This document shows, one piece after another, positions 9,461 to 20,046 of a stretch of DNA of 64,000 nucleotides. Position numbers and translations under genes: made by a program. The notes beneath the pieces are model-generated. The model saw only the letters and a list, made by a program, of their open reading frames with translations, had not been told where the DNA came from and searched no databases. This stretch comes from an uncultured Archangium sp. GTDB taxonomy: Bacteria; Myxococcota; Myxococcia; Myxococcales; Myxococcaceae. The stretch spans positions 1 through 64,000 of the forward strand of contig CAIVGN010000032.1 in the NCBI GenBank assembly GCA_903905455.1. The letters run 5' to 3'. The first letter of the stretch is position 1; each line of letters starts with the position of its first letter.

Positions 9461-9961
9461 ATGGGCGACGCATTCAAGTTCTGTCCGCGCTGCGGGGCGA
9501 AGCTGGTCACCAGGCTGCACCACGGCCGCGAGCGCGCGCTGTGCGAGGCGGCCGGCTGCGGCTTCGTGCACTGGGGCAACCCCACGCCGGTGGTGGCGGC
9601 GATCATCGAGCACGAGGGGCAGATGCTGCTGGCCCGGGCGAAGGACTGGCCCGAGAAGATGTTCGCCCTGGTGACCGGCTTCCTCGAGGCGGACGAGTCG
9701 GCCGAGCAGGGCGTGCTGCGCGAGGTGAAGGAGGAGACAGGCCTCGACGGCGAGGTGGTCAGCCTCGTCGGCGTGTACCCCTTCGAGGTGCGCAACGAGC
9801 TGATCATCGCCTTCCACGTGCGCACGTCGGGCGTGGTGCAACTGGGCGACGAGCTCGCGGCCTACAAGCTCATCGCCAGGGAGAAGCTCAAGGCCTGGCC
9901 CTTCGGTACCGGCCTCGCGGTGCAGGCCTGGCTCGACCGGAACGTGCCGCCGAAGACCTGA
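9461..9961 (+). CDS. Nudix hydrolase with zinc ribbon (NudC-like)
   Basis: A 166-aa protein: an N-terminal zinc ribbon (CPRCG, then C and C about 20 and 27 residues later), then a Nudix domain. The Nudix box GFLEADESAEQGVLREVKEETGL fits G-x5-E-x7-REVKEETGL. The layout resembles the C-terminal half of NADH pyrophosphatase NudC, so hydrolysis of a dinucleotide or NDP-linked substrate is expected. It lacks the long N-terminal domain of full NudC. The ATG at 9461 is 22 bp from the divergent HAD gene. Confidence 0.87.
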   Translation: MGDAFKFCPRCGAKLVTRLHHGRERALCEAAGCGFVHWGNPTPVVAAIIEHEGQMLLARAKDWPEKMFALVTGFLEADESAEQGVLREVKEETGLDGEVVSLVGVYPFEVRNELIIAFHVRTSGVVQLGDELAAYKLIAREKLKAWPFGTGLAVQAWLDRNVPPKT

Positions 9962-9987
9962 CCTGCGTGACGTGGAATAACCGCGTC

Positions 9988-11226
<1,239 letters not shown>

Positions 11227-11229
11227 TCG

Positions 11230-12858
11230 TCAGGGCACGACGACGCGCACGCCCAACGACTCCGCCCCGCCCCGGCCCACGGCGCTGACGGCCCAGGCCC
11301 CCGGGGTCACGTCGAAGCCGACCTGCGCCCCGCCGCGCACGCGCACCAACTCCCACTGGCCCGCGCCGAGATCCTTGTAGAGCGCGAAGAAGCGCACGGC
11401 CTGCGGCTGGGGGCTCATGACCGAGAGCGCGCTGCCCACCACGCTCACGAAGGGCACCGCCGGGGCCACGCTCGCGCCCGCCCGCGGCAGCACCGGGGTC
11501 AACGCCGGCTTCGCGTAGAGCGTGTTCTTGAACAGCGTGTGCACGCCCTTGGTGTTGGCCATCAGCGTCGCGGCGCGGAACTGGAGGTCGCCCTGCGCGC
11601 CGGCGGTCTTGAGGGTGCGGGTGAAGTTCACCTGGTTCTCGATCTCCGAGAGCGGCCAGTTGAGCGTCGTCAGGTTGTAGGTGGCGTGGCCGGGGAAGAG
11701 GTGGCGCCCGCCCATGTTGCGCATCGACCACCAGGTGGCGAGCGTGGAGTACGACTGCGCGCTCGACTCGGCCCAGTAGAGCTGGGGCGCGAGGTAGTCG
11801 ACCCAGCCGTTGCTCATCCACGCCACCGCGTCACAGGAGATCTCCGAGTACGCGTTGAGCCCCGGCACCGGCACCCCGCTCTTCCAGATGCCGAAGGGCG
11901 AGACCCCGAAGCGCACCTGCGGGTGATCGTTGGTGACGATGGTCATCACCTCGCGAATGAGGGTGTTGACGTTGTCGCGGCGCCAGTCGCCCAGGTTCAT
12001 CGTGCCGCCGTCGGCCTGGTACCCGGCGTACGTGGCGGAGTCGGGGAACGGCGTGCCGGCGATGGGGTACGGGTAGAAGTAGTCGTCGAAGTGCAGCCCG
12101 TCGACGTCGTAGCGGGTGAGCACGTCTTGCACCACGGCCTCGAAGTGCTGCCGCACCGCGGGCACGCCGGGGTTCATCACCACCGAGGTGCCGTAGGTGA
12201 TGGCCGCGCTGCTCAGCGTGCGCGAGACGTGGTTCAGGGCCGCGTTGACCGTGGGCGAGGTCAGCGCGCGGTAGGGGTTCATCCACGCGTGGACCTCGAG
12301 GCCGCGGGCGTGCGCCAGGGTCAGCAGCTCGTCCAGCGGGTCCCACCCCGGGTTCTGCCCCTGGTTGCCGGTGAGGAAGCGGCTCCACGGCTCGAGCGTC
12401 GAGGCATAGAGCGCGTCTGACTCGGGCCGCACCTGGAAGAAGAGCGCGTTGAAGCCCGCGTCGGCCATCGAGTCGACGAGGGTGGTGAGCGTGGCCCGCC
12501 CCGTCGCCGCGGTCTGCCCGCTGGCCGTGGGCCAATCGAGGTTCGCCACCGAGGCCACCCACACCCCGCGCAGCTCGCGCTCGGAGCCCACCGTCACCAG
12601 CGTCGTCGAGCCCCCGTCGCCAGCGCCAGCGTCAGCGTCCAGACCTGCGTCGGGCCTTCCCCCGTCGGGCGTGCCCGCGTCCGGGGTCCCCGCGTCGGGC
12701 CGGCCGGCATCGGTCGGCGAGGGACCCGCGTCAGCAGGCCCGGTGCCAGCGTCGCCCCCGAGGCCCCCGTCGTCGTCGACGGCGCCATCGGGGAGCGTGA
12801 GCGGCACGGAGCCGCAAGCGGCGAGAAGGACGATCAGGGCGACGAGCAGGGAACGCAC
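11230..12858 (-). CDS. GHL10-type glycoside hydrolase lipoprotein
   Basis: A 542-aa exported protein. The GTG start gives VRSLLVALIVLLAACGS, a signal with lipobox LAAC. A long Asp/Ala/Gly/Pro linker (about residues 25-105), typical of myxobacterial surface proteins, precedes a glycosyl-hydrolase-like-10 (DUF187) TIM-barrel domain starting at ELRGVWVASVANLDWPT. Barrel motifs visible are FFQVRPESDALY, GLEVHAWMNPYRAL and VDGLHFDDYFYPYP. Characterised relatives cleave glycans or peptidoglycan-linked glycan; the substrate here is unknown. A C-terminal Ig-like or beta-sandwich tail is present. Convergent with the acyl-CoA dehydrogenase (3 bp gap). Confidence 0.85.
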   Translation of the reverse strand: MRSLLVALIVLLAACGSVPLTLPDGAVDDDGGLGGDAGTGPADAGPSPTDAGRPDAGTPDAGTPDGGRPDAGLDADAGAGDGGSTTLVTVGSERELRGVWVASVANLDWPTASGQTAATGRATLTTLVDSMADAGFNALFFQVRPESDALYASTLEPWSRFLTGNQGQNPGWDPLDELLTLAHARGLEVHAWMNPYRALTSPTVNAALNHVSRTLSSAAITYGTSVVMNPGVPAVRQHFEAVVQDVLTRYDVDGLHFDDYFYPYPIAGTPFPDSATYAGYQADGGTMNLGDWRRDNVNTLIREVMTIVTNDHPQVRFGVSPFGIWKSGVPVPGLNAYSEISCDAVAWMSNGWVDYLAPQLYWAESSAQSYSTLATWWSMRNMGGRHLFPGHATYNLTTLNWPLSEIENQVNFTRTLKTAGAQGDLQFRAATLMANTKGVHTLFKNTLYAKPALTPVLPRAGASVAPAVPFVSVVGSALSVMSPQPQAVRFFALYKDLGAGQWELVRVRGGAQVGFDVTPGAWAVSAVGRGGAESLGVRVVVP

Positions 12859-12961
12859 GGCGCCGCCATACCACAGCGTCGCGTCAGGACCCTGTCGGGG
12901 GCCGGTGGCGCGCGGACTCGGGGCTGTTAGTCGATCGGGAGACCCTTGCTTGGGAGTTCGA

Positions 12962-13354
12962 ATGAAATCGCTGGTCGTCGACGATGACTTTACGAATCGC
13001 CTCCTCCTGCAGCGCTTCCTTTCCGAGTTGGGTGACGTGCACATCGCAGTCAACGGCCTCGAGGCCGTCGAGGCGGTGCGGGCCGCGCACTTCGCCGAGG
13101 CGCCCTACCAGGTGGTGTGCCTCGACATCATGATGCCCGGCCTCGACGGACAAGGCGCCCTGCAGGCGATCCGCGAGATCGAAGAGCTGCGACACGTGCC
13201 CGCCGCCAAGCGCGCCAAGGTGGCGATGATCACCGCCCTCGACGACAAGGGCAGCGTGATGGAAGCCTTCCGCGAGCAGGCCGACGCCTACCTCATCAAG
13301 CCGGTGCTCAAGTCGCGGCTCTTCGAGCTGCTCAGCCAGTGGGGCCTGCGCTGA
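12962..13354 (+). CDS. CheY-like single-domain response regulator
   Basis: A 130-aa receiver-only protein with acidic pair VVDDD (residues 5-9), phospho-acceptor D55 (LDIMMPG), T92 (ITALDD) and K113 (LIKPV). It has no output domain, so it likely acts by protein-protein interaction or as a phosphorelay intermediate. GGGAG lies 9 nt upstream of the ATG. No kinase gene is adjacent. Divergent from the GHL10 gene across 103 bp. Confidence 0.92.
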   Translation: MKSLVVDDDFTNRLLLQRFLSELGDVHIAVNGLEAVEAVRAAHFAEAPYQVVCLDIMMPGLDGQGALQAIREIEELRHVPAAKRAKVAMITALDDKGSVMEAFREQADAYLIKPVLKSRLFELLSQWGLR

Positions 13355-13363
13355 CCACCCGCC

Positions 13364-14050
13364 TCAGGCCTTGAGGCCGTCGAGGATCAGCGTGGTGAGG
13401 GCCGCCGGCACCTCGAGCACGTTGCCGATGTCTTCGTCGTGCAGCACCGCCAACAGCAACCGCTCGGCCGCCCCCACCACCGTCAGCGCGCTCACCGCGA
13501 CGGGAATGGGCTTCAAGATGCCGTGCTTCTGCGCGGTGCGGGTGATGTCGATGGCGTAGCGGGAGATGGTCTTCGACAGCTCGATGATCGGCCGCCGCGA
13601 GCCCTGGGATGGCGCCCGGGACTCCTGCAGGAAGAGCCGCACCGGACCCGGGTGCTCGAGCAGCAACGTCGCCAGCACCTCGCCGATGCGCGAGTAGGCC
13701 TTGAACATCATCTCCCGGGTCGACGCCGTCTCGAGGTCGCGCGAACAGGCGTCGAGCGCCTGGGTGAGCAGCGCGCGGGTGGGCGCGATGAGGTCTTCCA
13801 CCAGGGCCGTCTGGTCGGCGTAGTAGCGGTAGAAGCTGCCCTTGGCCATGCGGGCCGACTTCATGATGTCGTCGACGGACACCGCCTCGATGCCCCGCTC
13901 GAGGAACAGCAGCAGCGCGGCGTCGCGTATGGCCAGGGCCTTCTTCTGCCGGTTGAGGTCGCGCACCCCGCCCACGGGCCCGGGCCGCTGGAGCGACTGG
14001 GCCTTCGGCGTCGAGAGCGGGCTGACCTTCCGCGCGCGCGCCGGCTTCAT
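13364..14050 (-). CDS. TetR-family transcriptional regulator
   Basis: A 228-aa protein. A basic 30-residue N-terminal tail precedes the TetR HTH at about residues 36-82 (AIRDAALLLFLERGIEAVSVDDI, then MAKGSFYRYYADQ). The remaining helices form the ligand-binding/dimer domain. The ATG overlaps the stop of the upstream ankyrin gene (ATGA), so the two are translationally coupled. Targets are unknown; no operator palindrome was identified. Confidence 0.9.
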   Translation of the reverse strand: MKPARARKVSPLSTPKAQSLQRPGPVGGVRDLNRQKKALAIRDAALLLFLERGIEAVSVDDIMKSARMAKGSFYRYYADQTALVEDLIAPTRALLTQALDACSRDLETASTREMMFKAYSRIGEVLATLLLEHPGPVRLFLQESRAPSQGSRRPIIELSKTISRYAIDITRTAQKHGILKPIPVAVSALTVVGAAERLLLAVLHDEDIGNVLEVPAALTTLILDGLKA

Positions 14051-14517
14051 CGCGGCTTCTTCGCGTTCGCTTCCGAGCGCACCACCCGGTCGAGGCGCGC
14101 CAGAGGGTCTTCGTTGCCCACGAAGTTCGCCGCCCGCGCGGCCACCTCGACGGCCTTCCGCTTGAGGTTGCTGCCGTCGTACTGGAAGTCGGGGGCGTGG
14201 GAGGCGCCGAAGGCCTTCAGGAACGAGCTGGCGAGCGCCCGGTCGTCTTCCGAGGCGCCGGGGGCGAGCCGCCGCGCCACCTCGAGGTGACCATTGGCCG
14301 CGGCCTTGAGCAGCGCCGTCTCGTCGGTCTCGTCGCGCCACGCGGGCTCGGCGCCGGCGGCGAGCAACAGCTCGACCACTTCCAGCAGGCCCAGGCCCGC
14401 GGCCTCGATCAACGGGGTGCGCTTCTCGGGCCCCAACACGTTGACGTCGCTGGTGGCACCCAGCGCGGCCTTCACCTCGTTCACGTCGGTCGACTGCACG
14501 GCCTCGAAGAGCGTCAT
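14047..14517 (-). CDS. Ankyrin-repeat protein
   Basis: A 156-aa soluble protein with about three ankyrin repeats over residues 1-90. The helix-turn-helix consensus is clear in RTPLIEAAGLGLLEVVELLLAAGA and ETALLKAAANGHLEVARRL. The C-terminal 60 residues are charged and without a known domain. No signal peptide. It is coupled by an ATGA overlap to the downstream TetR gene, which suggests a protein-protein interaction linked to that regulator (inference). Confidence 0.85.
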   Translation of the reverse strand: MTLFEAVQSTDVNEVKAALGATSDVNVLGPEKRTPLIEAAGLGLLEVVELLLAAGAEPAWRDETDETALLKAAANGHLEVARRLAPGASEDDRALASSFLKAFGASHAPDFQYDGSNLKRKAVEVAARAANFVGNEDPLARLDRVVRSEANAKKPR

Positions 14518-14547
14518 CGCGGCCGGGGAATCTACGTCAAAGCCCCC

Positions 14548-15705
14548 TCACACGCCGCGACGTTCGAGCGCGAACTTCGAGGCCTCCATCACCGAGACCT
14601 CGGTCTGGGCCGCCTCGCCGCGGAAGAACGAGCCGGCGCGCGTCAGGTAGCTCACCTTGAGCAGCGTGCCCTTGGCGAGCACCTCGACGTCCGGCAGCTT
14701 GGGCGGCGTCAGCGAATTGATCAGCATCGAGCCGGGGGTGAGCTCCCCGAACTTCTCGGCGCGCACCGGGGCGGCCGACTCGAGCACCTGGAGCGTCCAC
14801 CCAGACTGGGCGAGCTGGAGGCAATGCGGCGAGGCGGGCATCGCCAGCGAGCCGACGAAGGAACGCGCGCTGATCGGCTTCAAGACCTGCACCCCGCTCT
14901 CTTCGAGCTGCTGCTGGAAGCCGCGCATCACCAGGGTGAGCACGTCACTGACGCCGTCGAGCAGCGCCTGGTCGGTGGTCGCCGACTGGCCGCTGAGCCG
15001 GTTGAACGCCTCGGCTGCCCGCCCGCGGCTGACCTCGAGGGTGGCGTCGAGCCACGCGGCCTGACCGGGCAACGCCAGCGAGAGGTGCGCCCACAGCTCG
15101 GGCGCCTGCGAACCGTCGTCGTTGCCCTTGAAGTTGGCGACCACCGAGGCGAAGCGCTCGGGCAGGCCGCGCAGGGCGTCGAGCGCCTCGAGCTGGGGGG
15201 TGAGCGTCCCTGCGCGATGGGCCGCCGCCACGGGCGCCCGGTTCCCCGTCGTCTGGGCCGCCACCGCGCCCACCACGTCGAGGCGATGCAGCGCCCCCTC
15301 GAGCTCGACGATGCGCTGCTTGAGCTCGCGCTGGAGATCGAGGTTGCGCATGCCCACCTGCACGCGCGCCTGCAGCTCGCCAGGGTGCGGGGGCTTGGTG
15401 AGGTAGTCGTCGGCGCCGGCCTCGAGCGCCTCGACCACGTCCTTGCGGTCAGTGCGCCCGGTGACGAGGATCAGGTACGGCCGCAGCTCGAGCGTCGCCT
15501 CCCTCACCTTCCTGCAGACCTCGATGCCCGAGAAGCCCGGCATCTCCCAGTCGATGAGCGCGATACGGGGCCCGTCGGGTCGCAGCAGGAAATCGAGCGC
15601 CTCGCTGCCCGAAGACGCTTCGATGGGCTCCACCGAGAACTGCCTCAAGACCCCCGCGAGGAGCTTGCGCTGCGTGTCGGAGTCTTCAGCGACGAGCACC
15701 TTCAT
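14548..15705 (-). CDS. Response regulator with unassigned C-terminal half
   Basis: A 385-aa protein. The N-terminal receiver (residues 1-120) has D52 (LIDWEMPG), T83 (VTGRTD) and K104 (YLTKPP). A coiled-coil linker (about 118-145) follows, then two regions I cannot assign with confidence: a helical part (about 170-260) and an alpha/beta part (about 260-380, starting around VQVLKPISARSF) that might be related to CheC/CheX-type phosphatase folds on pattern only. No DNA-binding HTH, GGDEF or kinase motif is seen. The ATG at 15705 opens directly on the MKVLVAEDSD receiver strand. Confidence 0.82.
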   Translation of the reverse strand: MKVLVAEDSDTQRKLLAGVLRQFSVEPIEASSGSEALDFLLRPDGPRIALIDWEMPGFSGIEVCRKVREATLELRPYLILVTGRTDRKDVVEALEAGADDYLTKPPHPGELQARVQVGMRNLDLQRELKQRIVELEGALHRLDVVGAVAAQTTGNRAPVAAAHRAGTLTPQLEALDALRGLPERFASVVANFKGNDDGSQAPELWAHLSLALPGQAAWLDATLEVSRGRAAEAFNRLSGQSATTDQALLDGVSDVLTLVMRGFQQQLEESGVQVLKPISARSFVGSLAMPASPHCLQLAQSGWTLQVLESAAPVRAEKFGELTPGSMLINSLTPPKLPDVEVLAKGTLLKVSYLTRAGSFFRGEAAQTEVSVMEASKFALERRGV

Positions 15706-15741
15706 CAGGACAGGTTAACGCTCCCGCAAAACGGCTGTGCG

Positions 15742-16392
15742 TCAGAGAAATGACGTCAGGGCCCGCTTCAACGCGCTGCGCCGCCGCGAGGCCGCCGCGA
15801 TGAACGGCACCGGCCCCACGAAGCGCGTCCGGGGGAAGCGGCGCTCGAGCTCGGTGCGATTGAAGGGGATCGACGGGTCGCGGGCCGGGGAGGCGCGGCA
15901 CAGCACCACCGCCGCCACCTCGAGCCCGCGCCCGGCCAGCGCGTTGAGCGAGAGCGTGGTGTGGTTGATGGTGCCGAGGCCAGCGCGCGCCACGAGCACC
16001 ACCGGCAGCGCGCAGGCTTCGATGAGGTCGATCACGTCGCGCCCACCGGCGAGCGGCACGAAGAGCCCGCCCGCACCTTCCACCACCCCCGGCCCGGGGC
16101 CGAGGCCCTCGAAGGCCGACAGCAGGCGCTTCCAGTCGAGGCGCCGGCCTTCCTTCCGGGCGGCCAGGGCGGGCGCGAGCGGCGCACCCAACTGGTAGCA
16201 GCACACGCTCCCGCGGGGCTGCCAGGCGCCGCCGGCGCGCCACAACGCGTCGCCGTCCCCGGTGCCACCGCTCTCACAGGGCTTCCAGGCGAAGGGCCGC
16301 GCGCCCGCCTCGACGAGCAGCGAGAGCAGCGCGGTCGAGACCTCGGTCTTGCCCACGCCGGTGTCGGTGCCGGTGACGAAGAAGCGCGTCAT
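15742..16392 (-). CDS. bioD: Dethiobiotin synthetase
   Basis: A 216-aa ATP-dependent dethiobiotin synthetase that carboxylates and cyclises 7,8-diaminopelargonate, the third step of biotin ring assembly. The N-terminal P-loop is GTDTGVGKTEVS, then KPCESGGTGDGD (substrate loop) and VVEGAGGLFVPL. Length matches the family. The start overlaps the bioA stop as ATGA, and it is the last gene of bioBFAD. Confidence 0.94.
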   Translation of the reverse strand: MTRFFVTGTDTGVGKTEVSTALLSLLVEAGARPFAWKPCESGGTGDGDALWRAGGAWQPRGSVCCYQLGAPLAPALAARKEGRRLDWKRLLSAFEGLGPGPGVVEGAGGLFVPLAGGRDVIDLIEACALPVVLVARAGLGTINHTTLSLNALAGRGLEVAAVVLCRASPARDPSIPFNRTELERRFPRTRFVGPVPFIAAASRRRSALKRALTSFL

Positions 16393-17726
16393 GCGCCGAG
16401 CGTGCGGGTGATGGCGTCGTGGAGCGCGCGCGTCACCAGCCGCGCCTCGTCGACGGTCAGCGAGAGCGGCGGCATCAACACCACCACGTTGCCCAGGGGG
16501 CGCAGCAGGACCCCGTGGGCCCGGGCCGCGAGGCACACGCGAAAGCCCATGCGCTCGGCGAAGTCGAAGGGCTCCTTCGTGGCGCGGTCCTTCACCAACT
16601 CCACGCCCACCATGAAGCCGCGCCGGCGCACGTCCCCGACCTGCGGCAACTTCGCCACCTCCGCGAGCCCCTCGGCCAGCACCGCCTCGACGGCCTTCAT
16701 GCGCGGGAGCGTCTGCTCCGACTCGAAGATCGCGAGGTTGGCCAGGGCCACGGCGCAGGCCAGCGGGTTCCCGGTGTACGTGTGCCCGTGGAAGAAGGTC
16801 TTCGCCTCGTCGAAGCGCCCGAGGAAGGCCTGGTACACCCGGTCGCTGGCGAGGGTGGCGGCCAGCGGGAGGTAGCCGCCGGTGAGCCCCTTGGCGACGC
16901 ACATCAGGTCGGGAGTCACCCCTTCGTGCTCGACGGCGAACATCGTCCCGGTGCGGCCGAAGCCAGTGGCCACCTCGTCGCAGATCAGCAGCACGTCGTA
17001 CTGGCGGCACAGCGCGGCGACCCGGCGCAGCCAGCCTTCGGGTTGCAGGAACATGCCCGCGGCCCCCTGCACCAGCGGCTCGACCACGAAGCCCGCGAGC
17101 TCCTCGTGGCGCGCGGAGAGCAGCGCCTCGATCTCCAGGAGCGACTCCTCGAGCGGGTCGACGCCCTGCCAGCGGTAGGCGTGCGGGGTGGCCACGTGGT
17201 GTACGGGGAAGAGCAGGTGCCGGAAGCGCTCGTGGAACAGGTCGACGCCGCCCACCGAGACCGAGCCGATGGTGTCCCCGTGGTACGCCTCGCGCAGCGC
17301 GACGAACTTCTGTTTTCCCGGGCGCCCGACGAGCTGCCAGTACTGGTACGCCATCTTCACGGCGATCTCGACCGAGGTGCTGCCCGAGTCTGAATAGAAG
17401 ACGCGGGTCAGCCCCGTGGGCGCGAGCGACACCAGCTTCGCGGCGAGCTCGATGCTGGGCACCGAGGCCTGGCCGAGCAGCGTGCAGTGGGCGACCTTGT
17501 CCAGCTGGGCGCGCACCGCGGCGTCGAGTTCGGCCTTGCGGTGGCCGTGCACGGTCACCCACAGCGACGAGATGGCGTCGAGCCAGCGCCGGCCGTCGGT
17601 GTCGATGAGCCAGTTGCCTTCGGCGCGGTCGATGACCAGCGGTTGATCGTCGAGCCAGCCCTGCATCTGGGTGAAGGGGTGCCACACGTGCGCCGCGTCG
17701 AGCGCGAGCAACTCCGCCGTCGTCAT
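16389..17726 (-). CDS. bioA: Adenosylmethionine-8-amino-7-oxononanoate aminotransferase
   Basis: A 445-aa fold-type I PLP aminotransferase making 7,8-diaminopelargonate from KAPA with SAM as amino donor. Hallmarks are [12 protein letters not shown] at the N-terminus, [35 protein letters not shown], the PLP aspartate in [12 protein letters not shown] and the Schiff-base lysine in [16 protein letters not shown]. The ATG at 17726 overlaps the bioF stop (ATGA); a GTG two codons upstream is less likely. Confidence 0.95.
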   Translation of the reverse strand: MTTAELLALDAAHVWHPFTQMQGWLDDQPLVIDRAEGNWLIDTDGRRWLDAISSLWVTVHGHRKAELDAAVRAQLDKVAHCTLLGQASVPSIELAAKLVSLAPTGLTRVFYSDSGSTSVEIAVKMAYQYWQLVGRPGKQKFVALREAYHGDTIGSVSVGGVDLFHERFRHLLFPVHHVATPHAYRWQGVDPLEESLLEIEALLSARHEELAGFVVEPLVQGAAGMFLQPEGWLRRVAALCRQYDVLLICDEVATGFGRTGTMFAVEHEGVTPDLMCVAKGLTGGYLPLAATLASDRVYQAFLGRFDEAKTFFHGHTYTGNPLACAVALANLAIFESEQTLPRMKAVEAVLAEGLAEVAKLPQVGDVRRRGFMVGVELVKDRATKEPFDFAERMGFRVCLAARAHGVLLRPLGNVVVLMPPLSLTVDEARLVTRALHDAITRTLGA

Positions 17727-18919
17727 GCCCACTCCACTTTCCGCGTCCCCGTGGGGAGCGGGTCCGGGTGAGGGGACGCCACCGCCCCGCCCAGGAAACC
17801 CATCGCGCTGATCAACCGCTCCACGTCACCCACCTCGTGGGCCGCGCTGACCGACACCCGCAACCGGCTGGTGCCCTCGGGCACGGTGGGAGGCCGGATG
17901 GCCTTCACCAGGAACCCCGCCTCGCGCAACCGGGCCGAGGCGGCCAGGGCCACGTCGGCCTCGCCCAGCACCACGGAGAACACCGCCGAGTCCGCGGGCA
18001 ACCCCAGCCCCGCCGCGAGCTGGCCGATGCGCTGGTGGAGCCGCGCCCTCACGACCGGGTCCTGCAATTTCCCGAGCGCGCGCTCGGCCGCCGCGCACAC
18101 CGCCGCGGGCAACGCGGTGCTGAACACCAGCGAGCGCGCGCGGTTGATCAACAGCTCGCGCAGCGCCTCACTCCCCGCGACGTAGGCGCCGAAGCAGCCC
18201 ACGGCCTTCGACAAGGTCCCCACGTGCACGTCGACCGTCACGCCCTCCAGCTCTCCCAGCCCGCGCCCGAGCGAACCCAGCACGCCGGTGGCGTGGGCCT
18301 CGTCGACGACCAGGGCCAGCCCGTGCCGCGCGCACACCTGGGAGATCGCCGCCAGCGGGGCCCGGTCGCCGTCCATGGAGAACACGGTGTCGGTGACCAC
18401 CGCCCGGCGCTGCCCCGGGTGCGCGCGGACGAGGGCCTCGAGGGTCTCCACGTCGCGATGCGGGTAGACCACCACCTGCGCGCGCGAGAGGCGGCAACCG
18501 TCGATGAGGCTCGCGTGGTTGAGCGCGTCGGAGAACAGCACGTCACCGGGGCCGAAGAGCGCCGAGAGCGCGCCCAGGTTCGCGGCATAGCCCGAGTTGA
18601 AGAGCACCGCGGCCTCGGTACCCTCGAACTTCGCGAGCGCGCGCTCCAGTGACTGGTGCGCCGTGGTGTCGCCGACCACCAACCGCGAGGCGCCCGAGCC
18701 CACGCCATGGCGCAACATCGCCGCGCGGCCGGCGTCGACCACGTCGGGATCGTTGGCCAGCCCGAGGTAGTCGTTCGACGAGAAGTTGAGCAGCTCGCGG
18801 CCCGCGATGCGCACCCGGGCGCCGACCGGCGACTCGAGGGGTTCGAGAGACCGCTTGAGGTGCCGCGCCTCGAGCGAAGAGAGGGTCTCCTTCGCCCAGC
18901 CGTCGACGAGCCCGCTCAC
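17723..18919 (-). CDS. bioF: 8-amino-7-oxononanoate synthase
   Basis: A 398-aa PLP enzyme condensing pimeloyl-thioester with alanine to KAPA. Motifs are [55 protein letters not shown] and the PLP lysine in [17 protein letters not shown]. The GTG at 18919 overlaps the bioB stop (GTGA). The last 15 residues ([10 protein letters not shown] and following) are encoded by a REP-like palindromic element (17746-17775) and extend past the normal family end. Confidence 0.95.
   Translation of the reverse strand: MSGLVDGWAKETLSSLEARHLKRSLEPLESPVGARVRIAGRELLNFSSNDYLGLANDPDVVDAGRAAMLRHGVGSGASRLVVGDTTAHQSLERALAKFEGTEAAVLFNSGYAANLGALSALFGPGDVLFSDALNHASLIDGCRLSRAQVVVYPHRDVETLEALVRAHPGQRRAVVTDTVFSMDGDRAPLAAISQVCARHGLALVVDEAHATGVLGSLGRGLGELEGVTVDVHVGTLSKAVGCFGAYVAGSEALRELLINRARSLVFSTALPAAVCAAAERALGKLQDPVVRARLHQRIGQLAAGLGLPADSAVFSVVLGEADVALAASARLREAGFLVKAIRPPTVPEGTSRLRVSVSAAHEVGDVERLISAMGFLGGAVASPHPDPLPTGTRKVEWA
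17746..17775. repeat. REP-like palindromic element inside bioF 3' end
   Basis: A short palindrome TCCCC-GT-GGGGA (17746-17757) is followed by GGGTGAGGGG (17766-17775). The same 10-mer follows a palindrome at 52224-52264, so the two are copies of one dispersed element family. Here it is read as the C-terminal [10 protein letters not shown] of BioF. Confidence 0.55.
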
Positions 18920-19956
18920 TGCGAAAGGGGCCGGTCGACGTTCGGCTCGAGGGGCTTCACGCCGGCCTTGGCGAAGAGGGCCATGTCCTGCGCGAACTCC
19001 GGGTTGCCGGTGGTGAGCAGCTTCTCGCCGAAGAAGACCGAGTTGGCGCCCGCGAGCATGCACAGCAACTGGGCCTCGTCGCTCATCTGCTGCCGCCCGG
19101 CCGAGAGCCGCACCATCGAGGCGGGCATGAGGATGCGGGCCACGGCGATGGTGCGCACCATGTCGAGGGCGTCGACGCGCTGGTTCTGCTGCAGCGGCGT
19201 GCCTTCCACCGGCACCAGCGCGTTGACCGGCACCGACTCGGGGTGGTGCGCCTGGTTGGCGAGGGTCACCAGCAGCTGGCAGCGATCGTCGATCGACTCG
19301 CCCAGGCCGATGATGCCCCCGCAGCACACGCCGATGCCCGCGTTGCGCACCCGCTCGAGGGTCTTCAGGCGATCGTCGTAGGTGCGGGTGGTGATGATCT
19401 CCCCGTAGTGCTGCTCGCTGGTGTCGAGGTTGTGGTTGTACGCGTCGAGGCCGGCCGCCTTGAGCCGCTGGGCCTGGCTGTCCGTGACCATGCCCAGCGT
19501 GCAGCAGGCCTCCATGCCCAGCGACTTCACGCCGCGCACCATGTCGAGCACCTGGTCGAACTGCGGGCCGTCCTTCACCTCGCGCCAGGCCGCGCCCATG
19601 CAGAAGCGCGTCGCCCCGGCCTCGCGCGCCTTCTTCGCCGCGTCGAGCACCTCGGGCACGGCCATCAACTTCTCGGCCTTCACCCCGGTGTCGTAGCGCG
19701 CGGCCTGGGGGCAGTACCCGCAGTCCTCCGAGCAGCCGCCGGTCTTGATCGACAGCAGGCTGCACAGCTGCACCTTGTTCTCCTTCCACACCGCGCGGTG
19801 CACGCTCTGGGCGCGGTACACCAGCTCGAGCAACGGCAGCTCGTAGAGGGCGCGCACCTCCGGCAACGCCCAGTCATGGCGCAGCGGCACCTCGGCCGGG
19901 CTCGGCGCGTGCGGGTGGGGCTGGTGAGCGTGGCCTGAGAACGAGGGGCTGGTCAT
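18916..19956 (-). CDS. bioB: Biotin synthase
   Basis: A 346-aa radical SAM enzyme inserting sulfur into dethiobiotin. The radical SAM cysteines are in [12 protein letters not shown], the [2Fe-2S] region in [14 protein letters not shown] and YNHNLDTS, with GIIGLGES and [10 protein letters not shown] downstream. ATG 19956 has CGGAG upstream; the N-terminal His/Pro-rich 35 residues precede the conserved core. First gene of bioBFAD, with a BirA-type operator about 60 bp upstream (20015-20046). Confidence 0.96.
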   Translation of the reverse strand: MTSPSFSGHAHQPHPHAPSPAEVPLRHDWALPEVRALYELPLLELVYRAQSVHRAVWKENKVQLCSLLSIKTGGCSEDCGYCPQAARYDTGVKAEKLMAVPEVLDAAKKAREAGATRFCMGAAWREVKDGPQFDQVLDMVRGVKSLGMEACCTLGMVTDSQAQRLKAAGLDAYNHNLDTSEQHYGEIITTRTYDDRLKTLERVRNAGIGVCCGGIIGLGESIDDRCQLLVTLANQAHHPESVPVNALVPVEGTPLQQNQRVDALDMVRTIAVARILMPASMVRLSAGRQQMSDEAQLLCMLAGANSVFFGEKLLTTGNPEFAQDMALFAKAGVKPLEPNVDRPLSQ

Positions 19957-20014
19957 GCGAACTCCGTCGAAAAACAGCGAGGAATTCCGCACTCTTTCCA
20001 GCCCGATGGGGCCC

Positions 20015-20046
20015 TTGTCAACCTTGCTTCGACAACAGGTTGACGA
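20015..20046 (-). promoter_or_regulatory. Putative BirA operator with embedded -35 of bioB
   Basis: TTGTCAACC (20015-20023), a 14-nt spacer and GGTTGACGA (20038-20046) match the bacterial BirA operator layout (TTGTAAACC-N14/15-GGTTTACAA) with near-perfect dyad symmetry. Read toward bioB, the proximal half contains TTGACA (20016-20021), a consensus -35 hexamer; the best -10 at 17 bp is poor. BirA binding here would block the biotin operon when biotinyl-AMP is plentiful. The dyad lies immediately after the stop of the upstream lipoprotein gene, so a terminator hairpin is an alternative reading. Confidence 0.6.
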
